Assembly (NCBI RefSeq): GCF_000499385.1
Contig: NW_013654483.1
Coordinates: 1-23,046 of the forward strand
Origin: Eimeria necatrix
Taxonomy: Eukaryota; Apicomplexa; Conoidasida; Eucoccidiorida; Eimeriidae
DNA length: 23,046 bases
Direction of reading: 5' to 3'
In this document: in pieces, positions 1-9,750 of the stretch
How the letters are laid out: every line of letters starts with the position of its first letter
Position numbering within the stretch: the stretch's first letter is position 1
Program-made: the position numbers and the translations under genes
Notes under the pieces: generated by a model
Told to the model about the DNA's origin: nothing
What the model saw: the letters and a program-made list of their open reading frames with translations, nothing else
The model's database searches: none

Positions 1-357
1 CAAGTGGGTTGCAGTCTGAAAACTATTTCACCAGACTGCTCAGCTAGCTCCAGGCTCCAGCAACGCTCATTTCCATCCCACTCGACAACTGCACAACTCA
101 AAGTCAAACGCGGCCAGCCGCGGTCACCAACTATGTTTCCTACAGCTATGACTACTTCAGTTCCCTGTGCTACTCACTCCCTGTGGCGACTATGTCGACA
201 TCAAAAAGCAACACCTCAACCATTCATATCCTCGAGACTTTACGCTTGAGAGCCATTATTCAAACGCTTCACAGCAATTCGCAGCAACACGAAACGTGAA
301 AAGAAACCTCCACACGTGCAATATGCAAATATTACTGCCACGTTCCCCGTCATGCAT
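1..357 (+). repeat. Satellite copy, forward state (partial at left edge)
   Basis: First visible part of a tandem satellite with a unit of about 476 bp. The same text recurs in forward state at about 1602-1830 and, more diverged, at 1830-2279: the stretch around the shared words CTCACTCCCTG, CATATCCTCGAGAC and AGCCATTATTCAAACG appears at 170-270 and at 1605-1705. No credible gene is present. The short open frames here are repeated with the satellite and have no domain. The forward state ends at 357, within CATGCAT, where the sequence switches to unreversed complement. Confidence 0.9.
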
Positions 358-1353
358 GCAAGAGTGGTACGTTTGCTTTACGACCACGTGATCAGTGTTT
401 GGTCTGAGCGCAAAGATGTCGAGGAAGGTTTGTTTTGTATGTGTACGTTCAATGGGGTGAGTTTGGACGTCCACCCAACGACAGCCGTGTGATAAAGTGG
501 TCTGACGATCGCCTCGTCAAGATATTTACTCGCAGCGTCATCGTAGCTAGTAAAGGTAAGATGAGTCGTTGACGTGTTGAGGTTGAGTTTTGCCGCGGTC
601 GGAGCCGGTCGCTTATTCAAGGATCTCGATACTAATGAAGTCAAGGAACACGATGAGTGAGAGACGCCGCTGATACAGCTGTAGTTTTTCGTTGTGGAGT
701 TGGCAAGTATAGGAGTTCTGTAGTGCGAACCGTCGGTAATAAGTTTGCAAGGCGTCGTTAAGCGTCGTTGTACTTTGCACTTTCCTTTGGAGGTGTGCAC
801 GTTATACGTTTATGATGACGGTGCAAGGGGCAGTACGTAGAAAGAGTTGTGCGTTTGCGTTACGACCACGTGATCGGTGTTTAGTGTGAGCGCGAAGCTA
901 TTGAGGAAGGTTTGTTTCGTATGTGTACGTTTAATGGGGTCAGCGTGGACGTTCACCCAACGTCAGACTTTTGATATAGTGGTCCGACGAGTCGATCGAG
1001 GTCCGAGATCGTTGCGAGTAAAGATAGGGTGAGTCGTTAACGTGTTGAGTTTCAGTTTGCGCCGGTCGGCGCCAGTGGTTGATATAACGGATATAAGCAT
1101 CTCGAGAAAGCTGAAGTCGACGAACACGATGAGTGAGGGACGCCGCGGATACAGCTCTAGTTTTTCGTTGTGGAGTTGGTAAGTATAGGAGCTCTGAAAT
1201 GCGAACTCTCGGTAGTAAGTTTGCAAGGCGTCGTCAAGCGTCGTTGTATTTTGCACTTTCCTTTGGAGGTGTGCACTTTATACGTTTATGATGACGGTTC
1301 AAGGGGCAGTACGTAGAAAGAGTAGTGCGTTTGCGTTACGACCACGTGATCGG
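358..1353. repeat. Satellite block in unreversed complement state (about 2.1 units)
   Basis: A 996-bp block holding two consecutive satellite units, anchored by CGACCACGTGATC at 381, 863 and 1339 (spacings 482 and 476). Complementing each base without reversing gives the flanking satellite in correct order and register. For example, the plain complement of 951-1006 matches 1-56 with 2 mismatches in 56, and the complement of the 381 anchor is GCTGGTGCACTAG, which occurs in forward state at 1815. The reverse complement of the block does not match. The two units inside differ from each other as normally diverged satellite copies do. Open frames inside (for example minus 378-800 and 963-1256) are by-products. 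Confidence 0.9.
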
Positions 1354-1417
1354 ACAAATCAGACTCGCGCTTCGACAACTCCTTCCAAACAAAGCATACA
1401 CATGCAAATTACCCCAG
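1354..1417 (+). repeat. 64-bp forward-state patch between complement blocks
   Basis: At 1353/1354 the text returns to forward state for exactly 64 bases (ACAAATCAGACTCGCGCTTC onward) and at 1417/1418 it flips back. The equivalent 64 bases of the preceding unit, 878-941, are its plain complement with few mismatches. The satellite period across the patch stays 476 (863 to 1339 before it, 942 to 1418 after it). It is therefore neither an insertion nor a deletion. Confidence 0.9.
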
Positions 1418-1601
1418 AGCGTGGACGTTCACCCAACGTCAGACTTTTGATAAAGTGGTCTGACGAGTCGATCGAGGTCCGAGGTCGTTGCGAGCAAAGA
1501 TAGGGTGAGTCGTTGACGTGTTGAGTTTCAGTTTGCGCCGGTCGGCGCCAGTGGTTGATATAACGGATATAAGCATCTCGAGAAAGCTGAAGTCGACGAA
1601 C
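1418..1601. repeat. Second satellite block in unreversed complement state
   Basis: A 184-bp block. The plain complement of 1427-1482 is identical to window positions 1-56 (0 mismatches), and the match continues to about 134 bases (1427-1560 against 1-134) with only about four differences. It ends at 1601/1602, after which forward satellite text (TGCTACTCACTCCCTGCGG) resumes in register. Confidence 0.92.
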
Positions 1602-2279
1602 TGCTACTCACTCCCTGCGGCGCCTATGTCGAGATCAAAAAGCAACACCTCAACCATTCATATCCTCGAGACTTTACGCTTGAGAGCCATTATTCAAACG
1701 TTCCGCAGCAGTTCGCAGCAACATGAAACGTGAAAGGAAACCTCCACACGTGGAATATGCAAATACTACTGCCAAGTTCCCCGTCATGCATCTTTCTCAT
1801 CACGCAAACGCAATGCTGGTGCACTAGCCACAGCTCAGACTCGCGCTTCAACAGCGCCTTCCAAACAAAGCATACGCATGCAAGTTACCCCTGGTGGGTT
1901 GCTGTCTCAGCTAGCTCCAGGTTCCAGCAGCGCTCATTTCTATCCCACTCAGTAATTGCAGAACGCCCAGGTCGAAGGTCGCCAGCCTCTCGCAGCACCT
2001 AGATTCGTAGTGCTACGTCTACGTCAATTCCTTGTGGTACACTCACTCCCTGCTGCGTCTATGTCAGCAGTAAAAATCAGCACCTCGAGCATTCATATCC
2101 TGGAGACATTACGCTTGGCAGCCATTATCCACACGTTTCGCAGCAATTCGCAGCAACACGAAAGGCAAAAGGAAACCTCGACACGTGGACTATGCAAATA
2201 GTGCTGCCACGCCAGCCATTATAGATCTGTACCACCGTAAATTGTTCCCACAATGAAAACGCAGTGGTGGTGCATTAGT
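1602..2279 (+). repeat. Satellite copies, forward state
   Basis: Remainder of the unit begun at 1339, then a full unit of about 451 bp. The anchor GCTGGTGCACTAG is at 1815 and a variant of it at about 2266. Matching words with the first copy include AGCAACACCTCAACCATTC, CCACACGTG and CCCCGTCATGCAT. The second unit is visibly more diverged than the first. No gene is supported. Confidence 0.85.
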
Positions 2280-2780
2280 CACAGCTGAGCCTCATGTTTT
2301 GACGTCTTACCAACAAAGCATATACGTGCAGATTAGCCCACTTGGGCCTGGCAATGAGTTTTGTCTGCAAGCTGCTGGGATTGGTTGAGCCTCCAGGAAC
2401 ATTCATTTATGTGCTACTCGGCGACTGCGGAAGTCCAAGTAGATTGGCGCCAGCCTCCGTCACCACTCACATTCTAAGAGCTCTGTCGCTATTGTCGCAA
2501 CTCAAATGTGAGAAAGTGAATTCCTCCAAACAAGGCTTTGCGCGTCTTCGCATTTTTTTAAGGAAGAGTCGTGAGTGAAGCTCATTCCCTGCGGCGTCTA
2601 CTTGCAAATGAGACAGCAATACCAGGAGCAGTAATCTCTCAGGGGTCTCACGCGTGACAGCCATCAGTCAAGCGTTTTGCAGCAACATACTGAGGTAGAC
2701 AGGAGCGTTCTCAAGTGGGCGGCAAATATGCTGAGACAAGGCTATCACGCAGGCGCAATGCTGGCGCATGAGCCACAGCT
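2280..2780 (+). repeat. Degenerate satellite copy
   Basis: A diverged unit recognised by ordered short matches: CACAGCTGAGCCTCATG, CAACAAAGCATAT, a CATTCCCTGCGGCGTCTA-like word near 2584, AGCCAT-CA-TCAA-CGTTTTGCAGCAACA near 2660, and CAATGCTGGCGCATGAGCCACAGCTG at 2756-2781. The period from the previous anchor is about 494. Weak echoes may run on to about 3,230 (CACAGCTGAATG and GGGAACATTCA words), but these are not secure. Confidence 0.65.
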
Positions 2781-5159
2781 GAATGTCGCGTTTCATCACG
2801 ACATTTTGACCCTTAACATTCCTCGGAATGCCATTCTTCGGAATGCCAAAAATTTCATATTCCTCACTGGATACGCCTGATGTAGGTGCGCTGGTACGGC
2901 CCATCGCCTCATATTTTTACGGTGCACAGCTGGCATGCGTAGTACGAAAAGTCATGTGAACGCGGCGCGCTCGCAATGCTTTACGCAGAAGCCCTTGGTC
3001 AGTGCGGGAGCTTCGAGTAGAACAACCGAACACAGAGATTGCAAATACTAATTCTGACTTTAGATGCACCAATTGAAGCAGCAGCAAAGCTGCATACGCT
3101 AGATCAACCTGGCATCGTATTTTGGCACAGCCTGTTGCTGCAGGGAACATTCACATGTTGGTCCAATCAGTTGCGGTTCCGTCCCATGCTATCGCCGTGC
3201 GCACACACAGTCATGGCCTAAAGCAATTGCCTAGAAAGTACCAAAATGTATGCGCTACTAAGAGAGGCTCAGGACTCAAATCATACCCGTGCTTCCAGTC
3301 CGACACAAGTTTCGTATGCCATGTAATCATGTAGAGCGGATGGTCTAGCTATGGAGTATTTGCGCGTAGCTCGCAATGGATTGTAGCCCCCAGTAGGCTA
3401 CAGAAACTTCTCCGGGAAAGCTTTCTCTGAGCCGACAACAGTAAAAGGCAACTGCAAAACTGAAGGGCTTCAAGTATGTCGCACTCGTTGCAGCGCGATG
3501 GAGATTGTATCCCAGCACAACGCAAAGCTCGAAAAACACAAATGTGCGGCGACACAACCTAGCAGAAATATCTGTTTTTTTTTTCCAAAGCACAATTTGC
3601 AAATGCCCGGGCATTTGCAAAGCCCGGGCATATAAATAGTGCATACGAATGTTTCGAGAGGGCGTCTCAACATCACCGAGACATTAGTATAAAGGTGGCG
3701 TGCTTTTACACCAAAAGAAGTGACTGGCGACATGATGGAAGTAAATTACTGTTACAAATACAACAAGATATGCGTAGGGAAACATGAAGTACAGCACCAG
3801 CTACTGGAACAATCTGCTGTAGACGCAGAAGTGCACTGCCGTAGGAACACTGGTATTTAACACTGGGCTTACGCGTATAACGCAGACCCTCTGTGCTCTC
3901 GAAATCTCTGTTTCTCACTCTAACAATGCAAGGAAGCTCTTCCTAATACATGCAGTATTTGTATACTTCAAGCGCACATAACGCACCCACTGCTCCACAA
4001 ATCGCGCCATACCCCGCAAACGAAACTCAGAGCTCGCCGCCAAGGGTAAGGGCATCTCTTGTACTGTAGAAATATCGATGTCCCCGCAAAACACTCATAC
4101 CCCGTGAAGGAGTTCAAACAGCCTTGCAAAAGGATCAAATGCATTAATTAGCACCGACAGCTTAGGGTCTCAGACCACCTAGCAAAGCAACAGACAGCCA
4201 CAAATGAGCACAGAGAAGCACGCCTAGAACATAAAAAATCTTGACAGAGGGCAGAGCACTCACCCCTCACATATCCAGAGATTCGCTCTTATATATACAG
4301 GCTGAAGTTCCAGAGCCATTATAAACAATATAAACATTATCCACACTCAGTAGCTTGGCCCTCTGCCAGTCCACGTCCTCACTCGTGCGTGCCCTGAAGT
4401 ACTAGGTGCATAACGGCATGCTCTGCAAAGACATTTCAAACACCTCCATATTTTGTAAATTGTGTGCACAACTACCTGAATCTTCCAATCAGCATTTACT
4501 CACGGTTGTGCCAATTGCAAACAAATGAAGTGCCCCCACCGGGGAAAAATGAACACATAATCTTGCCTGACTCCAAGCAACAGGCGCATATCCGAGCCAG
4601 CAAAATGCAGAACGCCAGCTTAAGCTTTTTCGAGTATGTGGCAGTCCAATGCGTCCACACGGAAATAGAGTTAGACCTGCACTAAAGGCAAGCGACGAAC
4701 GAGATTCCTCCGAGACAGAAATCCAGTTGGTGCACTGGCCTTAACGGAGACAAGTCGAACACCCACTATGTTTTGTCAAAGCTAACGTGAGCACGTCGTC
4801 TCATGCCAGCAACTGAGCAGTTTACACAGGGTTGCAACGCCTTCCTTTACAGACGAATATTACAACATCGAAGCCAGAGGTGCTGCAATGTCTGCCAAAT
4901 GCAGTGCTGCAAGCTCACTTGCTGAAATGCATGCTTCATGTATTGTGCCGACAGAGTGCACTGTGAGAACGCCGCTACAAATTAGTACCCAAGATCGCCT
5001 TGAATTCCTACCATTCCTGGTACGGACAGTACCGGCAACACCACGCCAAACGGAATGCTAAGCAGTGACCCCTTCAGCATTCCCCCTGGGCGCAATGTTG
5101 TTGTCATGACGAAAAGAAAGAAGAAAAAGGTGCGTCACAGACTGCTTAGCTGACAAGCC
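2781..5159. other. No gene recognised; degenerate repeats and one palindrome
   Basis: Only short open frames without domains, and those in different frames have no splice-compatible continuity that I can see. A small direct duplication of CATTC-TCGGAATGC lies near 2818-2846. A perfect palindrome at 3596-3621 is listed separately. No tRNA or rRNA gene was recognised by eye. Confidence 0.6.
3596..3621. repeat. 26-bp perfect palindrome centred on CCCGGG, with second CCCGGG arm and TATA-like word
   Basis: The two 13-base arms meet between 3608 and 3609 (left arm TTTGCAAATGCCC), pairing without mismatch out to 3596/3621. The next pair, 3595 and 3622, breaks. A second GCCCGGGC follows at 3622-3629 and TATAAATA at 3631-3638, and a run of about 12 T precedes the palindrome near 3574. 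It could be a cruciform, a dimeric protein site or a promoter element. No gene downstream supports a promoter call. Confidence 0.85.
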
Positions 5160-5590
5160 ATGAAAGCTGCTAATGCATCGTACACGTACGCCGAACAGCA
5201 CAGAGCATCCGAAGTCAAAAGAAGCCAGCAAGCAGGGTGCCGGGTTGCTCTTGTTCTCATACCTGTTTACATGCTTCTTGCTGACGAGTATGCTTGAGGA
5301 ACGCTACAGCGGCATCCACATACATCCTGAGTCCAGCAGAAAGCAGAGAGAGGATATATTCGCCTCAATATCACTCGCATATCCAAACAGTTAGACTCAT
5401 ACAAGAGCAAGTGTCTACACACCTCTTCTAGCTATACTGCAATCACACGGCTACAATGCATATTTTGCTCAGCAAGCTTGCGCGAGGCACTACATGGACG
5501 TATTAATCACAAAACAGCATATCCATCCCACCTGGCTCCGCCAGGTTGCGCTATCAGGTAGGGCAGCCGTTGCACTGCACTTTCCTTCAG
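5160..5590 (+). repeat. Long diverged duplication, copy 1
   Basis: Shares ordered blocks with 9320-9750 in the same orientation, offset about 4.17 kb: TAATGCATCGTACAC versus TAGTGCATTGTACAC; CTGTTTAC...CTTGCTGACG; CATCCTGAGTCCAGCAGA; CATATCCAAA; ATACTGCA...GGCTACA-TGCA; ACAGCATAT and TCAGGTAGG. Both copies have substitutions and indels. The frame at 5173-5394 is not preserved in the other copy, so it is not taken as a gene. Confidence 0.75.
5530..5546. repeat. Small perfect hairpin, present in only one duplication copy
   Basis: ACCTGGC, loop TCC, GCCAGGT: a 7-bp perfect stem. It lies inside duplication copy 1 between the ACAGCATAT and TCAGGTAGG words. In copy 2 (about 9700-9725) the same two words are closer together and the hairpin is missing. 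Confidence 0.7.
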
Positions 5591-8500
5591 ACTCCCAGCA
5601 GCTCATCGACAGCTCCTGTGCACTTCTGGCTCATGCCTACATTGTGTATGCCAGCGATTTCTTTGGCAAGCAAAGAATCATCTGACACCGACATGACGTT
5701 GAAAATAGCTACATAGTGGCTGGAAATGATTGGTCTAATTCCATGCAGGCCGTCTTGCTGATTCCCGTAGTGTTAGACGAAGACCGCAGTCTTTGTGTGA
5801 GCCAACTCGAGTTGTCTCTGTTGCAAGGCAGATCGCAGACAGCTGACACAACATTCGCCTGAACTGTAAAGGAGCAACTTGGCAGCCTCTCCGCAAAGTC
5901 ACGACGTACAATCTTTTCCAAAAAAATCCATCCAGTGGCAATCATCCCGTGCTGCACAAAACCTGCGCAGCAGGAACTGCTCATTAGGGAAGTTTACAAC
6001 GTGCAACAAGGGACGCAGCTGGGGTGCAACAAATAAAGCAGCTGGGCAGCAAAATTCAAGTTCCTGACCACCACAGAGCAAAACGAACAGCTGCAACCGA
6101 GGACGGCATTTGTCAGAGCTCGAACTATTGCTCTTACCTGCAAAAACTCCGCCCGTGGCAAATTTAGCTGCCATGCAAATGCACACTGCAAATGCCCCAC
6201 CCTAGCATTTTCAAGTTCTGACCTCCTGCCGAAGAAAGCCAAACTGTAGATGCCCCAACAAACGTCCGGAACCTGTGGCTTACGCTGCATGCAACGCTTT
6301 TCTAGCTACTGAATCTTGTAAGATGCAAGCTTTGGCTTAAAAGCCATACGCATTCCGTGGTAAACTACCTTCCCGCCAGTTAGCTATGCTTCTAACTTAA
6401 CCGAAAGAGCGTGGTTGCACCGTACTCTCTGGGCAGGGGCATGCATAGTACGTCCAAGCGTAGCTAACATCACTCGACGGTTGGCCAACTTCATGAGCAC
6501 TTAGACTACGCCTTCTAAACACTTCCTGCTTTGTGAGCGCTACCATTTTAAACAAAGAACATCTACGAACAAGCGTTGTTGATCCAAGTATTCTGATCCG
6601 CTGGCGCCCCATACGCGGGCTTGTGCAGAGGGCTTGCTCTCACTACCCGCTGGATGAATATGCAAGGGCACATAATCACTGAGCAAAAGCTAAACGTGGT
6701 GAAGTGCACACTACTTAAGAACAGCGAAGGTACATCTGCGCGCACTGTCAACTCCTGGTGATTGTTCCCAAACCTGGAAGTCATGAACTGTCAACCACCA
6801 TCAGCCTTCAGAAAAAACGTAGCCTGCAGCTTATCAATGAGATGTGCGGCGTGTTGAGGCCAGCAATACTGGTGAAAATGGGATCTCATGTCTTAGTAAC
6901 CGAGAAAACCACCTTTTCTGCAGAAAATGCGCACAAAATTTACAGGTGCGTTATAGCGCACACTCTAAATTTTAGTCAAATCCGCTGGGCTATTGTCTGA
7001 AGCATTTCATTGCGCAAATCTGCAGGCGACACAGCAAGCGTCTTTAGAATTCCCTAGTGTAAATACGACGTCTTCTCACTTAAGCTCTCCAAAAAAAGGC
7101 GTGCGAATCTGGCATTGTATCCGTGTTGCCGATATTGGAAAAATATTGTATGTCCTACGACGCCCATGACTTAATGGCCTTGAAGACCTCATGGGACGCT
7201 GAAACGCACAACTACCTCGCCCTGTATGCTGTACAGCAACATCACGGTGAGGCTTGCCACTGTGCTCACTGCTGCCAGCGCACTCTTCATTTGGAGATAA
7301 TCCTCGTTCAGCTCACTCGCCTTGCTTCTGCCACGTGACCAACGCTTGCCAACTGTTACACCATGACAGGAGACAATCATGCTGCTACAGCCCAAGTATG
7401 AAACATTCATAAAACAAGCGCGCTTCCACGTAACAAAAACTAAGTAGAATGCTCTTAACAAAGTGAAGTCCTCGATAAGCCTCAAAAGTTCGGGCGAAAT
7501 CGCCTCGTAGCTTGACACGATGCGGCGGATGACTAGGACATTGCTCAAGTACAGCACGTTTCGTCAGACCGCAAGTTAACCTCATGCCTGTAAGCTCCCT
7601 GGATACAACGAGTCAATCTTGCACAGCGCATTACCGAATTTCAGGACCGTTCATGTCAGGTTGTATGTGCCGCTGCTGAGAGCCACTTTAGGCTGAGCTT
7701 AGACTGAGCAACAACCCACCATCTGCACAATATGCGTAGCACGAAAATAAAGTACGTGCGCTGCTATATAAAACATAAAGGATTTAACAAGCTTCCTATA
7801 ACGGTAAAAGACAAAGTGTGCTGTGCAGGGCCTCAGTGTCCTTCTCTGCAGGTACCAAGGAGACGCAAATATCCAGACACCCGCGAACCATCTTCAACAC
7901 GAGACTGGTACTAGCCAACCGTCTGCAAAACAACAGTCACCTAGCAACAAGATGAGTTCGTGTCGCCAAAGCGTACGTCCAGATGCACACTTATATTCGA
8001 CACCTGATGTGGGCCGACACAACTCGTCACTGCCTAAAATATTCTCTGCGCTTGGCTTCAACAGGGCAAACATAAATTTTCATATTTATAGACACTTCAC
8101 GGATCCATGTAAACGCAGCGCACCCACTACACCAAAAGTCACCTCACCGTCATTTTACACTAGTGACGACTATAGGAACTCACCACGAAAGACACTACTT
8201 CACCTGCAGCAATGAAAGCATCTTTCATGAGATCACACGTCATGGAAAACTTTAAAAATGCAGCAAGTGTACTGCCACTGTCTACTTAACAGAGGAGCAC
8301 AGCACTGCAAAGGCGTACAAAGTGGAGTGTGTAAACGCGTAAAACGAAAAACTTTAGACGGAGACTCCCCTGGTGTGCACGTGTTTACTTTTACACACGC
8401 ACCGTGAAACTGCATTGCCTGCAATTACAGTAATACACGCAGCCTGGCCCTACGCTAGCTAAATTTTTCATATACGCGCCACCTGTCACGTGCTTCTGAA

Positions 8501-9319
8501 AGTAAGTGCATACTGACAACCTTTGTTTCGCTACAGTTCGAACGCTTCGATGCGTGAATGAATAAAATGCCAAAGCAGAAATTCCATGCATAAACATACA
8601 ATAAAAAAGCGTGACTTTGCTTACTAGAAGAACAAACCGCTGTTGCGATGCCTCACTGGCTGCCGAAACATGCGTCGTGAACCTGGGAATTCGCAGCTCG
8701 TCTTAAGTCTATCTGAGCCGATACTTTGTTCGCTGTTCTTCAGACAACTTCATAACGGTGGGTGAAATGTAGCTAACTAAATCCCCTGACGCCGCAGCAC
8801 TGTTTGCAGACCACTAGGACCCGGCTGTATTATCCGCTCTGCACTAAGACACGCCCATGATGCCGATCACACAGGCAACACGGGCTCACAATGCTAGGAT
8901 CCTTCTGCGGAAAACCAGCGCGTCTGCTCATTTGAGCAACTGAACTGTCCCCAGCAGACCGAGAGAGTTGCCCAAAAAGGAAGGTACAACGAAAATCAGC
9001 CAGATATAGAAGCTCTTGAGAGCGCCGCGACGCAGGCTCACATGCTGAACATTGTCGTTCTGAAGAAGGCTTAAACTATGCATGCCTAATCAGCCAACTG
9101 CTTAATGTATCCCAACAGAAATAAACGCAGAGAAACCGATCGAAGACTGCATCCGTATGTACCTTTACAAACGAACATCGCAGGGACCGTGTCAGTAACA
9201 TCACAGGCAATGAACTACAAAGCTGTGACCCCTTGAACAACTTGCATGCGTCCCGCGTTGGCGTCCAGATGAATATCGAAACACAAGACACCAATGTTAC
9301 CGAAACTTAATAGCTATTA
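5591..9319. other. No gene recognised
   Basis: About 3.7 kb of balanced composition with only short open frames. The longest, minus 7189-7557 (122 codons) and plus 7823-8215 (130 codons), show no recognisable motif, signal peptide or homology. There are no simple arrays, no CAG/CTG tracts, and no tRNA or rRNA gene that I can recognise. Unrecognised short exons of an intron-rich gene cannot be excluded. Confidence 0.5.
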
Positions 9320-9750
9320 AGGCATGACTGCTGGTAGTGCATTGTACACCGCAAACGAGGGTGGGGTAAACGCATGTACGCCAACTTGACCCTCCACTTC
9401 AGGCGCTTAGTCTAGCTTACTCTCACATCTGTTTACGTGTGTCTTGCTGACGTGTATCCTTGAAAAGCGATCCGGTCGCATCCACTCACATCCTGAGTCC
9501 AGCAGAGAGCAGAGCCACGGATATTGACCCAGATACCACTGGCATATCCAAATGCTCAGACTAATACGGAAGCGGAAGCAAGTGCCAACAAGTTAAGGGC
9601 ATTCAACAGCACTCGCAAATTTACTCCTTACCGCGATACTGCAGTATCAAGGCTACAGTGCAAGCGTTGCTCGCGCAGCGCACTCAAGACATTAGGACAG
9701 CATATTCCCCGCAGGGTCAGGTAGGTTAACTGTTGCAGTGAAATCTCTTT
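9320..9750 (+). repeat. Long diverged duplication, copy 2
   Basis: Partner of 5160-5590 (see that entry for the matching blocks). The best-preserved core is 9421-9560, with CTTGCTGACG at 9442 and CATCCTGAGTCCAGCAGA at 9488. The orientation is direct. No coding frame is shared by the two copies. Confidence 0.75.

Noticed and set aside
378..1256. Minus-strand open frames of 140 and 97 codons (378-800 and 963-1256)
   Set aside because: They lie wholly inside the unreversed-complement satellite block; their text is an artefact of the complement state and repeats with the satellite.
4260..4345. TATATATA and TATAAACA words as promoters
   Set aside because: No gene begins downstream; AT-rich words of this kind are expected by chance.
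8530..8560. GTTCGAACG word resembling a tRNA T-loop
   Set aside because: No matching acceptor, D-arm or anticodon arm could be found at the right spacing.
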